DNA from: Prolixibacteraceae bacterium
GTDB lineage: Bacteria; Bacteroidota; Bacteroidia; Bacteroidales; Prolixibacteraceae
Length of the DNA stretch: 12,009 bases
NCBI GenBank assembly: GCA_023228025.1
Contig: JALOCD010000122.1
Coordinates: forward strand, 1-12,009
Reading direction: 5' to 3'
Shown: positions 1 to 6,002 of the stretch, one piece after another
How positions within the stretch are numbered: the first letter of the stretch is position 1
How the letters are laid out: each line of letters starts with the position of its first letter
Made by a program: the position numbers and the translations under genes
The notes under the pieces: model-generated
What the model was told of the DNA's origin: nothing
Seen by the model: only the letters and a program-made list of their open reading frames with translations
The model's database searches: none

Positions 1-55
1 CTTATATCCCACAAGATAAAAAATTATCCGCTAACTACAAACATTTCAAAGAACA

Positions 56-96
56 ATTTTGATCAAAATATCAATAAAATCAATACCTTTAGAAGG
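56..96 (-). terminator. Possible weak terminator region downstream of the CoA-transferase gene
   Basis: Two short inverted repeats lie just past the stop codon of the CoA-transferase gene. A perfect 14-bp palindrome ATTTTGATCAAAAT is at 56-69, and a hairpin ACCTT-CTA-AAGGT is at 84-96 (5-bp stem, 3-base loop as read on the minus strand). The hairpin is followed on the minus strand by a U-rich but interrupted tract, and on the plus strand by a short T run, so it could stop transcription from either side. The stem is short and this is a guess from position and shape. Confidence 0.25.
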
Positions 97-126
97 TTTT
101 CTTAACTAAACGACATTGCAATGTAA

Positions 127-1443
127 TTATTTGTTATATGCTTTGGGCACAAATCGATAGTGTGATCCAAACCTTTCAAAAGCCGCTTTGTCCAGCATTT
201 CCCTGTGTTTGGGGTGAGCTATGGAAATAAGCAGTTTGGCCCGTTCCTGCATTGTTTTACCGTAGAGGTTTACTACGCCGTGCTCAGTCGCAACCCAATG
301 GATATTAGCCCTTGTTGAGACAACCCCGGAACCTTCAATCAAGGTAGGCGATATTTTGGACATCCCCTTTTCCGTAACTGAAGGCATTGCGATGATCGGA
401 CGGCCATTTTTCGAATAACCTGCCCCTCGAATAAAGTCAATCTGTCCTCCCACACCGGAATAGTGTTTGGTACCTATTGAATCGGCACAAACCTGTCCGG
501 TCAGATCGATGGCCAGTGCAGCATTGATGGCAGTAACATGGTCAAGTTTACGAATTACTGCAACACTATTGGTATGGGCAACGTCCATCATGGCAACCAT
601 GGGATTATCATCCACAAAATCATAAAGGGCTTTGGACCCCATCAGGAATGAGGCAACCATTTTACCTTTGTCAAAGTTTTTCAATCTTCCGGTTACGACC
701 CCTTTCTCGACCAAAGGTAGTATTCCGTCCGAAAACATCTCGGTATGGACCCCTAAATCTTTGTGGTTGCCCAATTGGGCCAAAACAGCGTTGGGTATTC
801 CTCCGATCCCCATTTGAAGGCATGCGCCATCCTCCACCAAAGTGGCCACATTTTTGCCAATGGCAATCTCAATTGGGGAAAGCGGGGCTGGATCATGGGC
901 ATACAATGGGGAATTATCTTCAACAAAATAATCGATCATATTGATGCTGATCTGGGCATCCCCCCAGGTCCTGGGTACATTGGGATTGATTAAGGCAATA
1001 ACCGTATCGGCACATTCAACTGCTGCAAGGGTTGCATCTACCGATGTTCCCAGGGATACAAATCCATGCTTGTCAGGAAGAGAAACCATAATCATGGCAA
1101 CATTCACCTTAAGGTATCCATCCCGTATCAATTTTTGTGTTTCACTCAGAAATACAGGAACATAATCTGCATATCCTGCCTGGGTCTGTTTGCGAAGGTT
1201 GCCGCCGACAAAGAACTGTTGTGAATCGAAGATACCTTCGAATTCGGGATTGGCATATTCAACAGCCCCTTCGATGTGAATGTGCTGGATCTTGACATCA
1301 TAGATTTCACCAGCTCTTCCACGTTCCACCATGGCCCTGATTAGCTTGTGCGGTGTGACGGCTACACTGCTTAAATGAACGCGATCGCCACTTTTGATCA
1401 TTTTAACTGCTTCTTCGGCAGTCACATACCTGATTTGACTCAT
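127..1443 (-). CDS. Acetyl-CoA hydrolase / CoA-transferase family protein (4-hydroxybutyrate or acetate CoA-transferase-like)
   Basis: This 438-residue cytoplasmic enzyme has the usual full length of the acetyl-CoA hydrolase/transferase family, which moves CoA between short-chain acids through a glutamyl-CoA intermediate. The N-terminal half has the Rossmann-like CoA-transferase fold. GIGGIPNAV at residues 212-220 is the glycine-rich CoA loop. HTEMFSDG at 233-240 carries the glutamate (E235) at the place of the catalytic Glu in 4-hydroxybutyrate CoA-transferase. The C-terminal half has SGVGGQIDFIRGA (329-341), VATEHGVVNLYGK (384-396) and a closing IAHPKHREML segment, all typical. The ATG at 1443 is the first residue of the conserved N-terminus. 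No partner gene is in the window, so it looks monocistronic. In fermentative Bacteroidota such enzymes serve acetate, succinate, butyrate or 4-hydroxybutyrate CoA exchange; sequence reading alone cannot choose the acid. Confidence 0.93.
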   Translation of the reverse strand: MSQIRYVTAEEAVKMIKSGDRVHLSSVAVTPHKLIRAMVERGRAGEIYDVKIQHIHIEGAVEYANPEFEGIFDSQQFFVGGNLRKQTQAGYADYVPVFLSETQKLIRDGYLKVNVAMIMVSLPDKHGFVSLGTSVDATLAAVECADTVIALINPNVPRTWGDAQISINMIDYFVEDNSPLYAHDPAPLSPIEIAIGKNVATLVEDGACLQMGIGGIPNAVLAQLGNHKDLGVHTEMFSDGILPLVEKGVVTGRLKNFDKGKMVASFLMGSKALYDFVDDNPMVAMMDVAHTNSVAVIRKLDHVTAINAALAIDLTGQVCADSIGTKHYSGVGGQIDFIRGAGYSKNGRPIIAMPSVTEKGMSKISPTLIEGSGVVSTRANIHWVATEHGVVNLYGKTMQERAKLLISIAHPKHREMLDKAAFERFGSHYRFVPKAYNK

Positions 1444-1475
1444 TTTTAATACTTTACATTTTTTTCAAACGATGG

Positions 1476-1483
1476 CAAAAGTA
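1476..1483 (-). promoter_or_regulatory. Likely -7 promoter box of the CoA-transferase gene
   Basis: Read on the minus strand, TACTTTTG matches the Bacteroidota -7 consensus TAnnTTTG exactly and lies 32 bases upstream of the ATG at 1443. No clear -33 TTTG is seen at the expected 19-21 base spacing, so the call rests on the -7 box and its position. Confidence 0.42.
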
Positions 1484-1807
1484 GTATTATTCATTTCCTG
1501 AGACATATTTAGATCTGCATTGAGACGAATATTTAATATAAAATTGACCTTTAGCATGAATATCACTCAGTCGTTTCATGAAAACTTTGAAATTTAGAAG
1601 AGAACCTTTTATTCACTCCAACATCATTATTGCAGGTAATCCGGCACACCCTCTGAAAGTGATTAACGGGCTGCTGGCGCTAACGGGAAGGGAATGAAGA
1701 AGGACGGAGACGACTAGGATGACTGGGATGACTGGGACGAGGGGAAGATGATAAGATGTGAAATAAGTCCGGCGGAGTGTCGTATTTACGGAAAATCAAA
1801 ATAGTTG
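1484..1807. other. Intergenic stretch without a supported gene
   Basis: No convincing coding sequence is seen here. It contains the upstream region of the CoA-transferase gene and a 39-codon plus-strand reading frame (1578-1697) with no ribosome binding site and no recognisable family. It also contains a purine-rich tract with the 9-bp tandem repeat listed separately. The right end borders the XRE antitoxin remnant. The stretch looks like decayed accessory DNA. Confidence 0.5.
1712..1738. repeat. Three-unit 9-bp tandem repeat
   Basis: Three consecutive units are read on the plus strand: gactaggat (1712-1720), gactgggat (1721-1729) and gactgggac (1730-1738). Units differ by one base. The array lies in a purine-rich intergenic tract of about 60 bases and is not part of a recognised gene. 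No further copy was noticed in the window. Confidence 0.85.
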
Positions 1808-1942
1808 CTATATTCCCAAAATGATGGAGGGTTCAATATTGAGTATTTTACTGATATTTCGCGCTATTTTTAGTGTTGGTTCACTTTTCCCTGTAAGATA
1901 CTCACTCACACGAGAGGGTGATACGCCTAATTTTTTTTGCAA
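1808..1942 (-). pseudogene. Remnant of an XRE/HigA-type helix-turn-helix antitoxin (C-terminal part only)
   Basis: On the minus strand an open segment of 44 codons ends at TAG (1810-1808). It begins after an in-frame TAA at 1945-1943. It reads as the DNA-recognition half of an XRE/HigA-like regulator: KKLGVSPSRVSEYLTGK followed by SEPTLKIARNISKILNIEP and a final ILGI. This gives the end of helix 2, the recognition helix (SPSRVSEYLTGK), helices 4-5 and a natural C-terminus. The N-terminal half and helix 1 are missing, and no ATG is available. It overlaps the last 16 bases of the 441-residue gene in another frame, across an A8 run (1931-1938 read as T on the plus strand). The likeliest reading is a truncated antitoxin; a frameshifted fusion with the upstream gene is the alternative. 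Confidence 0.7.
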
Positions 1943-3252
1943 TTAAGTTCAATCTTTTCCAAAGGATACCAATAGGTCTTCCTTATGATCGCATGTTGTG
2001 TACTTTCGTCGTTATCAAGATTCATAAAATCAATAATCCGGTCATCTTTTGGAAACAGACTATGGCAGTAACGGGGAACTAACGTATCAGGGACTATTCC
2101 AATTAAATCAGTACCTGAAATCATGTTAACGATTTCTTCGGCATCGCTCAATTCAAAAGGAATATCGTTTTCATACAGGGCAACCGCCATCCGTACGGTT
2201 TCTTCCACCCTGCTGATACTAGGGCCGGCCAAACGGATGCTCCATTTACCATCTTTAGGTGAAGCAAACAGAGAGATATGGGTTGAATTGCCTCCCCTGC
2301 AAATCTCCCATGGGTGAGCACCTTGCACACAATCGCTGTGGAACCATTCAGAAAAAGCCATTGGCGAATCTGCGGCAATATCCCTCAACCCGGCATCACG
2401 GCCATCAGCCATGCTCAAATATTTTTCGCGGGAAGAGAGGGTCTTGTTTTGGTCTTTAAAATAGCCATTTGCATCGTAGCAAATTTCGCAAATCCTGTAA
2501 AACTCGTTGGCCGTCATTTCATGCAAAAGAGTCGATTCCTTATCTTTTATCCAAATCAATGCTTGTTTCAGCTTTTCTATTAAATCTTGACCCAGAGCAA
2601 TATCCGGACGAAAAGATTCCTCTCCAAGTATATCCCAAAAGTCTTGTCGCCTGATGCGGCCAAGCCTTTTCGTGAAAGGAAGGTTTTGCAGAATATAAAG
2701 ATTATAGGAAAATATATCATTCTTGAGCTTTTCGGTTTCATCATTTATTCTTTCCAATAACCATTCAAGGAAACGTTGAATATACTCCAGGTTCAAACCT
2801 GGTTTACTGTCCGGAATCTCAGAATTTATATCAATTGAATAGATCAGCTTTCCATCAAAATAAAAATACAGATCATCCTTGTATCTTGCGGTTTGGAATT
2901 GATACCATTTTGCCTTCGCAGGATAATAGGCTTTCCAAAGTTGTTCAAAATCATCCGGACTTTCGACCTCACCGCACTCTTTGTATTCTTCATAATCGCC
3001 GAAAGCTTCCAGCGGTCCTCTCTCCACTTCAATCCAAATATGCCTGACATCGTCGTCACCAATAGGTTTTACATAGCTAAACAGTTCGTATATTTCCTTT
3101 AACTTAAGGTAAATACTACTCGATGTCAAATCCATCTCCGGACTTAAATTACTGATAACCGAATCAATTTGAGGTGCAAATAGTTCATTTTCCCTTTTCA
3201 TCTGTTTATAATTTTGTTTTTCAGTTGCCAGATGGAATACCCACATAATCAT
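1927..3252 (-). CDS. Hypothetical protein of unknown family with an HPWEICRGGNSTHI motif
   Basis: I do not recognise this protein. It is up to 441 residues, acidic, soluble-looking, with no signal peptide or membrane helix. The first ATG at 3252 gives residue 1; the ATG at 3201 (residue 18, MKRENELF) is an equally good or better start, because the first 17 codons lie inside a non-coding-looking repeat copy. Residues 30-240 are mostly helical and charged. The most motif-like part is 275-410: YLSMADGRDAGLRDI, then SEWFHSDCVQGAHPWEICRG (301-320) running into GNSTHISL, then a segment IRLAGPSISRVEETVRMAVAL, then IPFELSDAEEI and RYCHSLFP. Clustered His, Trp, Glu, Arg and Asn there suggest a real active or binding site, but no function can be assigned. 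It lies between an antitoxin remnant and a DUF4143 ATPase on the same strand. The 3' end may be altered: the stop is right after an A8 run. Confidence 0.7.
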   Translation of the reverse strand: MIMWVFHLATEKQNYKQMKRENELFAPQIDSVISNLSPEMDLTSSSIYLKLKEIYELFSYVKPIGDDDVRHIWIEVERGPLEAFGDYEEYKECGEVESPDDFEQLWKAYYPAKAKWYQFQTARYKDDLYFYFDGKLIYSIDINSEIPDSKPGLNLEYIQRFLEWLLERINDETEKLKNDIFSYNLYILQNLPFTKRLGRIRRQDFWDILGEESFRPDIALGQDLIEKLKQALIWIKDKESTLLHEMTANEFYRICEICYDANGYFKDQNKTLSSREKYLSMADGRDAGLRDIAADSPMAFSEWFHSDCVQGAHPWEICRGGNSTHISLFASPKDGKWSIRLAGPSISRVEETVRMAVALYENDIPFELSDAEEIVNMISGTDLIGIVPDTLVPRYCHSLFPKDDRIIDFMNLDNDESTQHAIIRKTYWYPLEKIELNCKKN

Positions 3253-3262
3253 TTTCGGTTGG

Positions 3263-3278
3263 TCCCGACATGTCGGGA
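3263..3278. repeat. 16-bp perfect palindrome
   Basis: TCCCGACATGTCGGGA is perfectly self-complementary. It sits between direct-repeat copies 1 and 2, just upstream of the 441-residue gene. As RNA it could form a hairpin; as DNA it resembles short GC-rich palindromes scattered between genes in many Bacteroidota genomes. Confidence 0.9.
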
Positions 3279-3312
3279 TGGGTATTTCATTTGTTTGTGA
3301 TTTTGTTTTTTA

Positions 3313-3330
3313 ATCCCGCACGTGCGGGAT
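3313..3330. repeat. 18-bp perfect palindrome inside repeat copy 2
   Basis: ATCCCGCACGTGCGGGAT is perfectly self-complementary and takes the place of the core found in the other two direct-repeat copies. It shares the frame TCCCGnnnnnnCGGGA with the palindrome at 3263-3278, but has CACGTG at the centre instead of ACATGT. Confidence 0.9.
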
Positions 3331-3340
3331 GGAACACCCG

Positions 3341-3358
3341 ATCCGCCAGCTGGCGGAT
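3341..3358. repeat. 18-bp perfect palindrome
   Basis: ATCCGCCAGCTGGCGGAT is perfectly self-complementary and lies only 10 bases from the previous palindrome. Its sequence family differs (core CCAGCTGG), so at least two kinds of palindrome are packed within 96 bases. Confidence 0.9.
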
Positions 3359-3433
3359 TAGCCTGCGTGTGGAAGATTTTTTTATAGTCGTTTCATTTGT
3401 AAATAATTTGTTTTTTAATTGCCAAATGGAATA

Positions 3434-3551
3434 GCCCTGAGATTATTTTCATCACGATTGATGATTGTCAAATCATGGCCATTTCATCGTATAAGTTTAT
3501 AATGAATAACAAGTTACAAATATTCAAATGACTATTTGGAAAACTGCAATA
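3434..3551. other. Spacer between ATPase and repeat cluster
   Basis: No gene is seen. It contains a small inverted repeat, ATGATT-gtca-AATCAT at 3461-3476, which on the minus strand lies about 80 bases past the ATPase stop codon. It lacks a following T run and is too weak to be called a terminator. Confidence 0.4.
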
Positions 3552-4772
3552 CTATGGGTTTAAATATATTCTCCGGAAAAATTCCTGATCAAACGGGTTC
3601 AACCAAAAAAATTGCAACGAAATTTCAGGATATGCTTCTGCAAATAACTTGTATTTATTCAATTTCACCTGGTTGTTATCATATTTCACCTCAATGGCCT
3701 TAATTCTGTCAATATCTGAAAGTACAAAATCAACTTCATTCCCTCCACTGGTGCGCCAATATTGAATCGAATCTATACCTATTTTATCCGCAAATATTCT
3801 AAAAACGGTGTTTTCCCATAATTCACCTTTGTCTGTTCTTACCGCCATTGGTTGAAAATTATTCAACAGGCAGTTTCTTAATCCGGTGTCAAGCAAAAAT
3901 ACTTTGGGCATCTTAATCAGTTCTTTCCTTAAATTCCGGAAAAATGGCTTTATAAGTGCGATGTGAAAGCACTTCTGCATGATGGTAAGAAAGTTATCCA
4001 CCGTTTCATTTTTTATGCGTAAGGTAGATGAAAGTTCATTGACATTGACTATACTGCCTGTTTGACCCGCTAAAATCCTGAAAAGGTTGTAAAATGCTGT
4101 TTCGTTAATGACACCAGACTCCAAAATATCCCGTTTAACGAAGGAGTCCCTGATCTCTCTCAAACGATTCATCTTCTCCTGCTTATCGGGTTCTGTGACA
4201 ATCGCCGGATAACCTCCATATAGCATATACGATTCCCATTCAACACGAAGGTAATCTATTAGCGTACTTTTGAAATCCCTGTTTTTAAGCAAATGATCCT
4301 TTTCTTCCCTGAGTTCTGATTTGCCGCTTAATGCAAGGTACTCATCAAATGAGCAGGTATACAACTGAAATATTTTTTTCCTTCCTGCAAGCGAATCCCT
4401 GAACTGATTGTCAATGTAAAAGGCACTGCTTCCAGTTGCCACCACTTTAATTTGTGCTGAATGTTCATCATATAGAAGTTTCAGAAAATTGGAAGGATCA
4501 TCAAGGTATTGTATCTCATCCATCAGGGCCACTGTTTTTCTATTCGGTTCCGGTATGAATTTCAATAAGTTCAGAGGATTTTCGTTCAATTCCGCAAGTA
4601 TTGTTTTATTTTCAAGATTCAGAAATACGACAGGGATTTCCATTTTCTTGCAATAAACCTCCAACTGTTTCAACAGGGTTGATTTTCCGGTTTGCCGTGC
4701 CCCGGTGATGATGGAATATTCTTTTTTCAAAAGATGGCCCTGTAAATCTTCGAATAGCTTCCTGCGTATCAT
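3552..4772 (-). CDS. AAA-type ATPase with C-terminal DUF4143 domain
   Basis: This 406-residue protein has the normal length and layout of the widespread ATPase/DUF4143 family, whose cellular role is not established. Residues 20-140 form the P-loop domain: Walker A GARQTGKS (24-31), Walker B VALMDEIQY (81-89), a sensor-like VATGSSA (111-117), and the LAGRK segment (128-132) typical of the family. A winged-helix-like linker follows (about 200-290; FLLDTGLRN at 292-300). The C-terminal DUF4143 part has E320, the pair NEVDFVL (345-351) and AIEVKYD (359-365), which together make a PD-(D/E)XK nuclease-like E...D...ExK set. The ATG at 4772 is directly before the conserved MIRRKLFEDL start and has its own likely promoter. 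It is divergent from the HipB-like gene. Family members are numerous in Bacteroidota and archaea and often sit in variable regions, as here. Confidence 0.93.
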   Translation of the reverse strand: MIRRKLFEDLQGHLLKKEYSIITGARQTGKSTLLKQLEVYCKKMEIPVVFLNLENKTILAELNENPLNLLKFIPEPNRKTVALMDEIQYLDDPSNFLKLLYDEHSAQIKVVATGSSAFYIDNQFRDSLAGRKKIFQLYTCSFDEYLALSGKSELREEKDHLLKNRDFKSTLIDYLRVEWESYMLYGGYPAIVTEPDKQEKMNRLREIRDSFVKRDILESGVINETAFYNLFRILAGQTGSIVNVNELSSTLRIKNETVDNFLTIMQKCFHIALIKPFFRNLRKELIKMPKVFLLDTGLRNCLLNNFQPMAVRTDKGELWENTVFRIFADKIGIDSIQYWRTSGGNEVDFVLSDIDRIKAIEVKYDNNQVKLNKYKLFAEAYPEISLQFFWLNPFDQEFFRRIYLNP

Positions 4773-4789
4773 TACTTTTAAATTTGCAG

Positions 4790-4797
4790 CAAAAATA
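4790..4797 (-). promoter_or_regulatory. Likely -7 promoter box of the DUF4143 ATPase gene
   Basis: Minus-strand TATTTTTG fits TAnnTTTG and lies 17 bases before the ATG at 4772. A TTG (4820-4818 on the minus strand) lies 20 bases further upstream, a proper distance for the -33 element. Confidence 0.48.
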
Positions 4798-4826
4798 AGA
4801 AGATTTGATTACAAATACAAGTGATG

Positions 4827-4879
4827 GGGTATAATATCGGATATTTTTCCCTGCGCAGGGTATAATTTATCGGATATTT
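4827..4879. promoter_or_regulatory. Direct repeat with central 12-bp palindrome between divergent ATPase and hipB-like genes
   Basis: GGGTATAATATCGGATATTT at 4827-4846 recurs with two extra bases as GGGTATAATTTATCGG followed by ATATTT at 4858-4879. Between and partly overlapping them lies the perfect palindrome CCCTGCGCAGGG (4849-4860). The element sits between the two divergent promoters. HipB-type antitoxins usually repress their own operon from such sites; E. coli HipB binds TATCC-N8-GGATA. Here GGATA half sites occur in direct orientation (4839-4843, 4872-4876), with a third at 4954-4958, but no TATCC partner is seen. An operator role is inference. Confidence 0.45.
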
Positions 4880-4946
4880 CACACCCTACATGGAGCAAAA
4901 TATTTAAAATACAGATAATATATTAGCTGTATTTAATATTTATAGC

Positions 4947-4954
4947 TATATTTG
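4947..4954 (+). promoter_or_regulatory. Likely -7 promoter box of the hipB-like gene
   Basis: TATATTTG matches TAnnTTTG exactly, 21 bases before the ATG at 4976. It overlaps a pair of imperfect direct repeats (TAGCTGTATTT and TAGCTATATTT, about 4924-4953), so a regulator bound there would cover the promoter. Its presence rules against a TTG start at 4952. Confidence 0.5.
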
Positions 4955-4975
4955 GATAATATTTTAACCAAAAAA

Positions 4976-5248
4976 ATGTATTCATTAGAACCAACGCCAC
5001 TGAAGGTAAGTAAAGCGCTGGCCGAAAGACACCGCTCCTTGCGAAAGCAACTAAAAATGTCGCAGGAAGAGATAGCCGAACGTTCGGGCGTATCCCTGGG
5101 CAGTTTAAAGCGTTTTGAAAACACCGGAAAAATATCGCTGGATTCGCTGCTGAAACTGATGCACCTTTTAGGACGGTTGAATGAATTTGACAACCTCCTG
5201 CTTGTAAAGGAAAACCCTGATGATATTAAAAAATTATTTAAAGATTAA
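4976..5248 (+). CDS. hipB: HipB-like XRE-family antitoxin / regulator
   Basis: This is a 90-residue DNA-binding protein, the antitoxin half of a HipBA type II toxin-antitoxin pair. An N-terminal arm (residues 1-25) leads into the helix-turn-helix: RHRSLRKQLKMSQEEIAERS, then the recognition segment GVSLGSLKRFENTG, then KISLDSLLKLMHLLG. A charged C-terminal tail (ENPDDIKKLF) follows. The ATG at 4976 was chosen because a possible upstream TTG falls inside the -7 box. It stops 10 bases before the hipA start, the normal operon spacing. It looks intact, although the partner toxin is deleted. HipB proteins normally bind HipA and repress their own promoter; here only autorepression, or action on the ATPase promoter, would remain. 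Confidence 0.85.
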   Translation: MYSLEPTPLKVSKALAERHRSLRKQLKMSQEEIAERSGVSLGSLKRFENTGKISLDSLLKLMHLLGRLNEFDNLLLVKENPDDIKKLFKD

Positions 5249-5258
5249 GCAATAACCA

Positions 5259-5802
5259 ATGGCCGGTATCAATAAATTGTTCGTATCGCTGCTTCTCGGA
5301 GGAAACAGCCTTGAAGTTGGGGTGATGGCTGCATACGCACACCGCTTCTGGTATCATGCATGACAACTTCAGGATGAGTACAATGGACTACGGGCATTTG
5401 ATGGATTGCGCTTTCCGTCTGGAAAAGCACGTGAAAGCCTATGAAAAGTGTTTCAAGCTGGCTGCATTTAACGTGTATTCGCATAACCGAGATGACCACA
5501 GCAAGAATTTTTCTTTCCTAATGAACGCCAAAGGAGAATGGCAGTTTGCCCCGGCCTACGATCTTACCTTCTCGTATTCCGGATATGGGTTTCACAGTAC
5601 CATGATAGCCGGGGAAAGTAAAAATCCGGGACGAAAGGAGCTTATGAAACTGGCCACACATTTCGGGTTGAAAAATGCAGGCTCCATAATCGAAGAGGTT
5701 CAGGAGGCCATAAGCCAATGGGGCGCAATTGCCTATGAATATGGCATTACCAAAGAAACAAAGAATAATATTCAAACAGCGATGGATAAGATCAGGGATT
5801 AA
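5259..5802 (+). pseudogene. hipA: HipA toxin kinase pseudogene with internal deletion
   Basis: The gene starts at ATG 5259 with a normal HipA N-terminus (MAGINKLFVSLLLGGNSLEVGVMAA), then leaves frame and stops at 5361-5363. From 5326, in another frame, the C-terminal domain appears: HTHTASGIMHDNFRM, then HNRDDHSKNFSFLM (5482-5523), which is the catalytic-loop motif NxDDHxKN, then the metal-binding PAYDLTFS and a normal end IRD at 5802. Full HipA proteins in Bacteroidota have about 400-440 residues; here roughly 28 plus 159 remain, so some 200-250 residues are gone, including the Gly-rich loop and N-lobe that bind ATP and the autophosphorylated serine. The deletion junction is near 5323-5338. 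HipA phosphorylates glutamyl-tRNA synthetase in E. coli; this copy cannot be an active kinase. A short C-terminal protein from ATG 5356 could still be made. Confidence 0.88.
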
Positions 5803-6002
5803 GGAAATTACGCTTATTGACATGATTATAGGGGCTGATTATCAGGGCATCAAGCAAATGAATTTGATTGATTTTCTTTTGGTTGAACTGTAATTTTATC
5901 ATTCTTTATGTATAAGAAAAATATTGAATACATTGAACCGGCCAGTATGAGGCAGAGTCTTCCGTATGATTATTTACCATTTTATTCCCTATGTTCCTGT
6001 GA
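5803..6002. other. Spacer between hipA remnant and glycosidase, with repeat copy B
   Basis: No supported gene. A 23-codon plus-strand frame (5822-5893) ends in IDFLLVEL followed by TAA, inside the direct repeat at 5867-5925. No clear terminator for the minus-strand sugar cluster was found here. Confidence 0.45.
5867..5925. repeat. Dispersed direct repeat, copy B
   Basis: This 59-base segment matches 9082-9138 in the same orientation. The first 33 bases (ATTGATTTTCTTTTG...GAACTGTAATTTTA) differ at only a few positions, and the rest aligns with small gaps to a shared GAAAAATATT end. Copy B lies just past the 3' end of the glycosidase gene. Confidence 0.75.

Larger units (their letters stand above)
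3196..3433. repeat. Three diverged copies of a ~44-bp direct repeat, one interrupted by a palindrome
   Basis: Copies are at 3196-3239, 3285-3336 and 3391-3433 on the plus strand. Each starts TTTCATYTGT, continues through a T-rich block around TTTTGTTTTT, and ends in TGGAAYA. Copies 1 and 3 have TTGCCARATGG in the core. In copy 2 that core is replaced by the palindrome TCCCGCACGTGCGGGA just before TGG. Copy 1 overlaps the annotated 5' end of the 441-residue gene, which argues for the downstream ATG at 3201 as its start. Confidence 0.65.

Noticed and set aside
1578..1697. A 39-codon plus-strand frame (MKTLKFRREPFIHSN...) between the CoA-transferase and antitoxin remnant
   Set aside because: No ribosome binding site, no promoter box at the right distance and no recognisable family; it ends in the purine-rich repeat tract. 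Most likely chance.
3263..3358. A CRISPR-like array in the palindrome cluster
   Set aside because: The palindromes are only 16-18 bp, differ in sequence, have spacers of 10-34 bases of unequal length, and no cas gene is present.
4952..4975. An 8-residue upstream extension of the HipB-like protein from TTG 4952
   Set aside because: The codon is part of the TATATTTG promoter box, so it would not be transcribed.
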